A stretch of DNA of 11,099 bases from Flavobacteriia bacterium (GTDB lineage Bacteria > Bacteroidota > Bacteroidia > Flavobacteriales_D > Crocinitomicaceae). The notes beneath the pieces are model-generated. The model did no database searches and had not been told where the DNA came from. It saw only the letters and a list, made by a program, of their open reading frames with translations. Below are positions 6,502 to 11,099 of this stretch, piece after piece. Every line of letters starts with the position of its first letter. The first letter of the stretch is position 1. A program made the translations under genes and the position numbers. The DNA is taken from contig RFQF01000059.1 of NCBI GenBank assembly GCA_009925805.1, positions 1 to 11,099 on the forward strand, given 5' to 3'.

Positions 6502-6915
6502 CTAAAAGGGTGTTGAAATATCTTGGCAGAGTTCCACGAGCAGTTTATCGGTGGACTTGGGATGCAAGAAGGCAATGCGTTTGTGGTCAGCACCTGGTTT
6601 GGGATGCATGTGGATGAGTTCAAATCCTTGTTGGGTTAGGCGTTCAATTTCTTTTTGTATGTCGTCGGTTTCAAAGGCGACGTGATGAAAGCCTTTGCCT
6701 TTTTTCTCCAGAAATTTTGCGATCGGCGACTGGGCATCTGTGGCTTGCAGCAATTCAATTTTGTTGGGGCCTACCTGAAAAAAGGCTGTAAGTACGCCTT
6801 CGGATGCCACGGCTTCCGTTTTATAGCAAGGGGTATTTAGCAGTGCCTCATAAACCGGGATACTTTCTTCCAGATTTTCTACAGCAATGCCTAAATGTTC
6901 AATCCTAAGCAGCAT
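6502..6915 (-). CDS. mce: Methylmalonyl-CoA epimerase
   Basis: This VOC-fold metalloenzyme interconverts (S)- and (R)-methylmalonyl-CoA, linking propionyl-CoA metabolism with succinyl-CoA through methylmalonyl-CoA mutase. The 137-residue product has paired glyoxalase-type halves. Likely metal ligands are His7 in RIEHLGIAV, Glu54 in NKIELLQ, His77 or His78 in GFHHVAFETDD, and Glu128 in KLLVELCQ; IAFLHPKSTDKLLVEL at 114-129 is characteristic of this family. Length is normal. The ATG overlaps the stop of the upstream secreted-protein gene by one base (TAATG), so the two are translationally coupled. No mutase gene is in the window. A related VOC enzyme is the only real alternative. Confidence 0.9.
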   Translation of the reverse strand: MLLRIEHLGIAVENLEESIPVYEALLNTPCYKTEAVASEGVLTAFFQVGPNKIELLQATDAQSPIAKFLEKKGKGFHHVAFETDDIQKEIERLTQQGFELIHMHPKPGADHKRIAFLHPKSTDKLLVELCQDISTPF

Positions 6916-7712
6916 TAATATTTGATGATTTTATCGGTTTTGTTGTCGTAATTAACGTTGTAAATGCCGCTAAGCAAGTCCGAGCAATCCACAAAATCGG
7001 CGTAGCCTTTCTTGAGCAAATTGCCAAAGGCGTCGTAGATTTCGTATTTGGTTTTTGAAGCGACATTTTTTGATTTAAAGTAGATGTTGGATTTTACTTT
7101 CAACGGACTTATAGTAACTGAAGATATTTTTGAGGTAAAACTAACGGTTTTAGAGCTTCGGGTGTTTCCTGTATTATCGGTTTGTGAAACCCGAATTTTA
7201 TTTACCCCGCTGGTAGGGATAATATCAATGGAGTATAGGTTGTTGGTTTTCAATCCTTTTCCAAGCACTTCAGCAGCGGGAACCCAACGTCCCCATTTGA
7301 ATTGTTCGACCGCATAGGCTAGTTTTCCCGATTCATTTTTTGTAGACCAGGTGATTTTTCCCAGGTCGTTCGCAGCAAGGCTAATAATTTCAAAGGTGCT
7401 GAAAGGGAGGAGAGCCTCCGGGTTGACGAAACTGGGAACACATCCTTCCCCGTGTTCGAGCTCAACAAACACCTCGTCCCCCTTTTTTAAATTAAACAGG
7501 GACAAATCCACTTCAAAATACTCAGTTTGAATGGAGGCGGGTAGGATGTTTCCGTTAACCAGGACTTTATCGATGCAATAGCCATAGCCGTCTCCTTTGA
7601 TGGGATTGGAAACGAACAAGTTCATGCCTTCATAATTTCCACTGAGGGATAGGGATTGAGCGGGAGATGTAAATACTACGAGAAATAAGGAAAAAACGGC
7701 AATCCATTTCAT
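6915..7712 (-). CDS. Secreted hypothetical protein with a T9SS-like C-terminal tail
   Basis: I cannot assign a function. The 265-residue product starts with a signal peptide (MKWIAVFSLFLVVFTSPAQS, probable cleavage near residue 19-20). A beta-rich region with NYEGMNLFVSNP, Cys46 and Cys91 and the segment EALLPFSTFEI follows; it resembles a conserved Bacteroidota secreted family I recognise only by general pattern. A second beta domain covers roughly 115-195. Residues 208-265 look like a type IX sorting domain: YEIYDAFGNLLKKG, then a DLLSGIYNV stretch, ending in KIIKY. It is therefore likely exported and perhaps carried to the cell surface. It is the first gene of a two-gene unit with mce (one-base overlap) and has a TAAATTTG box 5 nt before its ATG. 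Pairing an exported protein with a cytosolic epimerase is unexplained. Confidence 0.85.
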   Translation of the reverse strand: MKWIAVFSLFLVVFTSPAQSLSLSGNYEGMNLFVSNPIKGDGYGYCIDKVLVNGNILPASIQTEYFEVDLSLFNLKKGDEVFVELEHGEGCVPSFVNPEALLPFSTFEIISLAANDLGKITWSTKNESGKLAYAVEQFKWGRWVPAAEVLGKGLKTNNLYSIDIIPTSGVNKIRVSQTDNTGNTRSSKTVSFTSKISSVTISPLKVKSNIYFKSKNVASKTKYEIYDAFGNLLKKGYADFVDCSDLLSGIYNVNYDNKTDKIIKY

Positions 7713-7717
7713 ATCGA

Positions 7718-7725
7718 CAAATTTA
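7718..7725 (-). promoter_or_regulatory. -7 element TAAATTTG of the secreted-protein/mce unit
   Basis: An exact TAnnTTTG match on the minus strand, 5 nt before the ATG at 7712, within the 68-bp divergent spacer. It implies a leaderless or nearly leaderless transcript. No -33 TTG at the usual spacing. Confidence 0.45.
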
Positions 7726-7768
7726 CATATTCAAGGGATTAAGAATGCAGGAGGCCCCACAAATTGCT

Positions 7769-7776
7769 TAATTTTG
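7769..7776 (+). promoter_or_regulatory. -7 element TAATTTTG of hemJ
   Basis: An exact TAnnTTTG match lies 4 nt before the hemJ ATG at 7781. It is the plus-strand partner of the divergent box at 7718-7725. No clear -33 element. Confidence 0.45.
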
Positions 7777-7780
7777 CACT

Positions 7781-8332
7781 ATGGATTGGTTTCAACAAAA
7801 TTTAGGGATTGTTAAAGCACTGCACATCATTTTTATGGTCAGTTGGTTTGCGGGTCTTTTCTATATGGTACGGCTTTTCATCTATGCTGTTGAGGCCAAT
7901 GAAAAAGAAGAACCGGAAAAATCGATCTTATCACGGCAGTTTACCCTGATGCAAGGTAGGCTCTGGTGGATCATAACAACCCCGGCGATGGTATTGACGG
8001 TTGTTTTTGGTGGGTTGATGTTATGGATTGTTCCGGCCTATTTGCAGGAATTATATATGCATTTGAAACTTGGATTTGTGGCATTGCTGCTGGTGTATCA
8101 TTTTATTTGTCAAAAAATTTTCTTGGATTTGAAAAAAAACCAATTTCATTGGAGCAGCGGAGCCTTGCGTATTTGGAATGAGGTCGCCACGCTGTTGTTG
8201 GTAATTATTGTTTTTATTATTGTGTTAAAGGATGGAACCAATTGGATTTATGCAAGTATTGGTTTTTTGGCCTTGGCTTTACTCCTTTTATTTGCAATTA
8301 AAATGTACCGCGCGGTGCTAAAAAAGGAATAA
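7781..8332 (+). CDS. hemJ: HemJ-family protoporphyrinogen IX oxidase (CopD-like membrane protein)
   Basis: HemJ oxidises protoporphyrinogen IX to protoporphyrin IX in the membrane of bacteria that lack HemG or HemY. The 183-residue product has about five hydrophobic segments (near 10-34, 61-86, 93-113, 133-149 and 155-174). It carries the conserved polar residues of the family: His15 in KALHIIFMVSWFAGLFYM, Arg31, Arg60 in GRLWWIITTPAM, Lys96 in MHLKLGF, His107, and LRIWNEVATLLL at 129-140. It stands alone between divergent promoters and the atp genes, but lies near hemA-hemC-hemD across the divergent spacer. A generic CopD-like membrane protein is the alternative; the motifs and heme neighbourhood favour HemJ. 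Confidence 0.87.
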   Translation: MDWFQQNLGIVKALHIIFMVSWFAGLFYMVRLFIYAVEANEKEEPEKSILSRQFTLMQGRLWWIITTPAMVLTVVFGGLMLWIVPAYLQELYMHLKLGFVALLLVYHFICQKIFLDLKKNQFHWSSGALRIWNEVATLLLVIIVFIIVLKDGTNWIYASIGFLALALLLLFAIKMYRAVLKKE

Positions 8333-8370
8333 AAAGAAATAAGGGGGAGCTGTATAGAAAAGAATTTTAT

Positions 8371-8378
8371 TACCTTTG
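8371..8378 (+). promoter_or_regulatory. -7 element TACCTTTG of the atp genes
   Basis: An exact TAnnTTTG match lies 28 nt before the atpB ATG in the 74-nt hemJ-atpB gap, so the atp genes probably have their own promoter and a short leader (about 20-24 nt). No hairpin terminator separates it from hemJ, so read-through is possible. Confidence 0.5.
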
Positions 8379-8406
8379 CGCCAAATTTCGAGTAAGCGCC
8401 GATTCT

Positions 8407-9522
8407 ATGAAAAAACTTAAGACGATTTTGCTGTTATTGGTGCTTGCCTTCCAATTGTTTTTTGGGTTAGTGCATGCCTCAAATACTGAAAAATCAGAAC
8501 CGTTTGATGTAAGTGAATACATAATGCACCATATTCAAGATGCACATGAATGGCATTTATGGGGCAAAGGTCACGAGGGAACCTCCATTTACCTTCCAGT
8601 AATTTTGTGGGATAATGGTTTAAAAATCTTTTCATCAAAAGAACTATATCACGGAGATACGATCGAGGTGCTTCCAAAAGCATCGGCCTCCGTTGAGGAA
8701 AGTAAGGCCATGCATTATTTAAAAGGAAAGGGCGCGGCAACCCAATATGCCTTATTCCATGAAGAAATATACAAACTAAATGCAGGAGCGCTTGAATTTC
8801 ATAATGGTCATCCCAAAAATGCCAGCCCCTTAGACTTATCCATTACTAAAAATGTGCTTTCTCTCTTTATTGGGGCCTTTTTATTGCTAGTGCTTATGCT
8901 TTCAACTGCGGCTTACTATCGTAAAAATGGGGCGGTTTCGCCAAGGGGCATTGCCAAATTTATTGAGCCGTTGATTGTCTTTGTGCGTGATGAGGTGGCA
9001 ATACCTAATATTGGAGGAGGAAAACACCAGCGTTACTTGGGCTTTTTAACCACCGTCTTCTTTTTTATTCTAATCAACAATTTATTGGGAATGATTCCTG
9101 TGTTTCCCGGCGGTGCTAACCTAACCGGTAATATAACCATTACGCTGTTTTTGGCGGTCTGTACGCTTTGCATTACCGTATTTAGTGGCAATAAGAATTA
9201 TTGGAAACACATAATTGCCACACCAGGTGTTCCTTTGGTTTTACTTCCGATTATGATTCCAATTGAGTTGGTTGGAATTTTTACCAAGCCTTTTGCCTTG
9301 ATGATTCGTTTGTTTGCGAACATTACAGCAGGACACATTATCGTTTTGGCACTAATCTCAATTATTTTCATAAACAAAGCTGCAGCATGGGGTTTTCTCT
9401 CTGTGCCCATGGCCTTGTTTATTTCTATACTTGAAATATTAGTGGCTTTTTTGCAAGCGTATTTGTTTTCAATGTTGTCAGCACTGTTTATCGGTGCGGC
9501 AGTTGAAGATGAGCACCATTAA
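8407..9522 (+). CDS. atpB: F-type ATP synthase subunit a
   Basis: Subunit a forms the proton half-channels against the c-ring in the inner membrane. The 371-residue product begins with a signal-peptide-like segment (about 1-24), then a His-rich extracytoplasmic region to about residue 145 (DAHEWHLWGKGHEG at 45-58). This extension makes it longer than the enterobacterial form (271 residues). The conserved core is LMIRLFANITAGHIIV with the essential Arg301 (E. coli Arg210) and Asn305. ILEILVAFLQAYLF carries Glu343 and Gln350 (E. coli His245 and Gln252). His310 occupies the E. coli Glu219 place, so the His/Glu pair is swapped, as in mitochondria. It is the first gene of the atp unit, 25 nt before atpE. 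Confidence 0.96.
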   Translation: MKKLKTILLLLVLAFQLFFGLVHASNTEKSEPFDVSEYIMHHIQDAHEWHLWGKGHEGTSIYLPVILWDNGLKIFSSKELYHGDTIEVLPKASASVEESKAMHYLKGKGAATQYALFHEEIYKLNAGALEFHNGHPKNASPLDLSITKNVLSLFIGAFLLLVLMLSTAAYYRKNGAVSPRGIAKFIEPLIVFVRDEVAIPNIGGGKHQRYLGFLTTVFFFILINNLLGMIPVFPGGANLTGNITITLFLAVCTLCITVFSGNKNYWKHIIATPGVPLVLLPIMIPIELVGIFTKPFALMIRLFANITAGHIIVLALISIIFINKAAAWGFLSVPMALFISILEILVAFLQAYLFSMLSALFIGAAVEDEHH

Positions 9523-9547
9523 TTAGTAATTTTTAAAACCATATAGT

Positions 9548-9769
9548 ATGCCAGGAATGTTTGGAAGTGTTGCGGCCATTGGTGCAGGATTAGCTGTACT
9601 AGGCGCAGGAATCGGAATCGGAAGAATCGGTGGATCAGCCGTTGAAGGAATTGCTCGTAATCCGGAAGCCGCTGGAAAAATTCAAACAGTTATGCTAATT
9701 GCTGCAGCCCTAATTGAAGGGGTTGCATTGTTTGGGGTAGTTGTCGGATTCTTAGGAGCGAAAGGATAG
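9548..9769 (+). CDS. atpE: F-type ATP synthase subunit c
   Basis: Subunit c is the two-helix hairpin that forms the rotor ring. In the 73-residue product helix 1 has the glycine-rich packing run LGAGIGIGRIGGS at 18-30, the polar loop is ARNPEAAGK at 36-44, and helix 2 carries the ion-binding Glu57 in AALIEGVALFG. The position matching Gln32 of the sodium-binding Ilyobacter ring is Ile, and the residue after the Glu is Gly rather than Ser; both point to proton rather than sodium coupling. It lies between atpB and atpF. Its TAG stop is only 34 nt from the first usable atpF start codon. Confidence 0.96.
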   Translation: MPGMFGSVAAIGAGLAVLGAGIGIGRIGGSAVEGIARNPEAAGKIQTVMLIAAALIEGVALFGVVVGFLGAKG

Positions 9770-9803
9770 GTTTTAGTATTGGACAGGGATTACTTTCTGT
9801 CTT

Positions 9804-10238
9804 TTGATGTTTATTTTGGCAAAATTCGTTTGGAAGCCAGTTTTGAATGCGGTAAACGCCCGAAGCCAAAAAATAGATGAGGCCTTGCTCGAAGCAGAGA
9901 AGGCACGTCAAGAAATGAAAAGTCTTCATGCTGAAAATGAGCGAATTCTCAAGGAAGCTCGCGCAGAACGCGATAGTATATTAAAAGAAGCAAAAGAAGC
10001 AAGCACCCGCATGATTGATGATGCCCGCGAAAAGGCAAAAGGGGAAGGGTCAAAGCTAATTGAAGCGGCCAAAACAGCTATTGCGTCAGAAAGAAATGCA
10101 GCGATTGCTGATATGAAAGCACAAATTGCCAGTTTTTCGGTTCAAATTGCTGAGCAAATTGTGAAAGAATCTTTGTCCTCAGATGACAAACAAAAAGCAT
10201 TGGCCAGTAAAATGGCGGAGGAAATTAAATTAAATTAA
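9804..10238 (+). CDS. atpF: F-type ATP synthase subunit b, 5' end apparently missing
   Basis: Subunit b is the peripheral stalk holding F1 to the membrane. The 144-residue reading starts at a TTG followed by ATG (9807). AKFVWKPVLNAV marks the membrane exit, and residues 20-100 are a long charged coiled coil rich in Glu, Lys and Ala, as in the family. The membrane helix is too short: only about five residues precede AKFVW. Codons 9777-9803, in frame but without ATG, GTG or TTG, encode YWTGITFCL, which would complete most of the helix; a TAG at 9774 ends that reading. An ATT at 9789 is the only weak start candidate. The usual first 10 or so codons have therefore probably been lost behind atpE. 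The stop is 1 nt before atpH. Confidence 0.85.
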   Translation: MMFILAKFVWKPVLNAVNARSQKIDEALLEAEKARQEMKSLHAENERILKEARAERDSILKEAKEASTRMIDDAREKAKGEGSKLIEAAKTAIASERNAAIADMKAQIASFSVQIAEQIVKESLSSDDKQKALASKMAEEIKLN

Positions 10239-10239
10239 A

Positions 10240-10773
10240 ATGGCTTCTACCAAATCAGCAGTCCGTTATGCAAAAGCACTTTTGGATTTATGCTCCGAAA
10301 AGGGCTTGGTAGACGCTATTGAAAAAGATTTGCAGCAATTTATCAATGCCGTGCAGGTATCCAATGACCTTCGTGTGTTTTTAAATTCTCCAATTGTGCG
10401 CGGAGAAAAAAAGAACACGGTATTTCAAGCACTTTTTGCAAATTTCAACCCTTTAACCTTACATTTTTTTAATTTGGTTATTAAGAATGGTAAAGAGGCA
10501 ATTTTGCCAGAAATCGCCAATCAATTTAATTCTTTATTAAAAAAACAACGAGGAATAGTTACGGGAACCATTACCAGTGCGGCACCCTTAAGTGCGTCGA
10601 CCAAAGAAACCATTTTAAAGCGCATTTCTCCTGCATTTGAGGGAACGCTTAGTTTGAGCGAATCGGTAGACCCAACCTTATTAGGCGGATTTGTTATTCG
10701 TGTAGAGGACAAGCAAATTGATGCTTCAGCAGCCAGTAAATTAAAAGAATTAAAACAAGAATTAGTAAAATAA
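10240..10773 (+). CDS. atpH: F-type ATP synthase subunit delta
   Basis: Delta (OSCP homologue) links the b stalk to the top of the alpha/beta hexamer. The 177-residue product is of normal length. The N-terminal helical domain starts SAVRYAKALLDLCSEKG at 6-22, matching the family's (RYAxAL) opening. The C-terminal signature is DPTLLGGFVIRVEDKQIDAS at 144-163. ATG 10240 lies 1 nt after the atpF stop, and atpA follows after 7 nt, so the genes are tightly packed and likely cotranslated. Codon use is strongly AT-biased, as in the rest of the atp unit. Confidence 0.95.
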   Translation: MASTKSAVRYAKALLDLCSEKGLVDAIEKDLQQFINAVQVSNDLRVFLNSPIVRGEKKNTVFQALFANFNPLTLHFFNLVIKNGKEAILPEIANQFNSLLKKQRGIVTGTITSAAPLSASTKETILKRISPAFEGTLSLSESVDPTLLGGFVIRVEDKQIDASAASKLKELKQELVK

Positions 10774-10780
10774 ATACAGA

Positions 10781-11099
10781 ATGGCAGAGTTAAAACCAGC
10801 AGAAATTTCGGCAATTTTAAGAGAACAACTTTCAGGTGCAAAAACTGAAGCTGAATTGCAAGAAGTAGGCACCGTACTCCAAGTAGGGGACGGAATTGCC
10901 CGTATTTTTGGACTCAACGGAGTTCAATACGGAGAATTAATTGAATTCGATGGCGGGATGCGCGGAATTGCCTTGAACTTGGAAGAAGATAATGTGGGGG
11001 CCGTATTACTTGGTCGATCCTCTAGTGTAAAAGAAGGGGACACCGTGAAACGCTTAGGTAGCATTGCTTCCGTGAAAGTAGGCGATGGAATGGTAGGAC
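10781..11099 (+). CDS. atpA: F-type ATP synthase subunit alpha (N-terminal part, cut by window end)
   Basis: Alpha is the non-catalytic nucleotide-binding subunit of the F1 hexamer. Translation from ATG 10781 stays open to the window edge, giving 106 complete codons. It shows MAELKPAEISAIL, then VGTVLQVGDGIARIFGL at 29-45 and a GAVLLG segment, the conserved beta-barrel domain of alpha. The Walker A motif lies beyond the window. It follows atpH by 7 nt, matching the standard a-c-b-delta-alpha order. Confidence 0.95.
   Translation, partial: MAELKPAEISAILREQLSGAKTEAELQEVGTVLQVGDGIARIFGLNGVQYGELIEFDGGMRGIALNLEEDNVGAVLLGRSSSVKEGDTVKRLGSIASVKVGDGMVG

Overview
The window looks like a chromosomal segment of a Bacteroidota bacterium, most likely Flavobacteriales; the family is not resolvable by eye. 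Three things support this. TAnnTTTG elements, the Bacteroidota -7 promoter consensus, sit just upstream of many genes, which lack clear Shine-Dalgarno sequences. A secreted protein ends in a tail like the type IX secretion sorting domain. AtpB carries a long His-rich N-terminal extension of the Bacteroidota type.

Layout. Positions 1-541 hold three minus-strand tRNA genes (Ser-GCT, Pro-TGG, Arg-TCT, in transcription order), two terminator hairpins, and duplicated pieces of tRNA ends between the genes. Positions 610-2009 hold xseB-purM (minus). Positions 2190-2480 hold a small RRM RNA-binding protein with its own terminator (plus). Positions 2492-6412 hold, on the minus strand, the heme-precursor genes hemA-hemC and a broken hemD, followed by mnmE. 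Positions 6502-7712 hold a secreted hypothetical protein gene overlapping a methylmalonyl-CoA epimerase gene by one base (minus). A 68-base divergent promoter region follows. On the plus strand are a HemJ-like protoporphyrinogen oxidase (7781-8332) and the ATP synthase genes atpB-atpE-atpF-atpH-atpA, the last cut by the window edge.

How the genes work together. HemA and HemC make hydroxymethylbilane from glutamyl-tRNA-derived precursors. HemD should close it to uroporphyrinogen III, and HemJ acts near the end of the same pathway, so two heme modules flank the epimerase pair. PurM serves purine synthesis, XseB DNA repair, and MnmE modification of tRNA wobble uridines. The atp genes encode the membrane sector (a, c, b) plus the delta and alpha subunits of a proton-type F-ATPase.

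Points worth a second look. (1) hemD lacks its N-terminal lobe and any plausible start, and lies out of frame behind hemC. (2) atpF lacks its usual start and first codons behind atpE. (3) A perfect 67-bp duplication carries the 3' end of tRNA-Ser, and there is a decayed copy of the 5' half of tRNA-Arg. (4) Four exact TAnnTTTG boxes lie only 3-5 nt before ATG codons, which suggests leaderless mRNAs. (5) A 7-bp direct repeat with one-helical-turn spacing lies at the expected -33 position of hemA. I found no CRISPR array, insertion sequence, defence system or clearly new multi-gene system.
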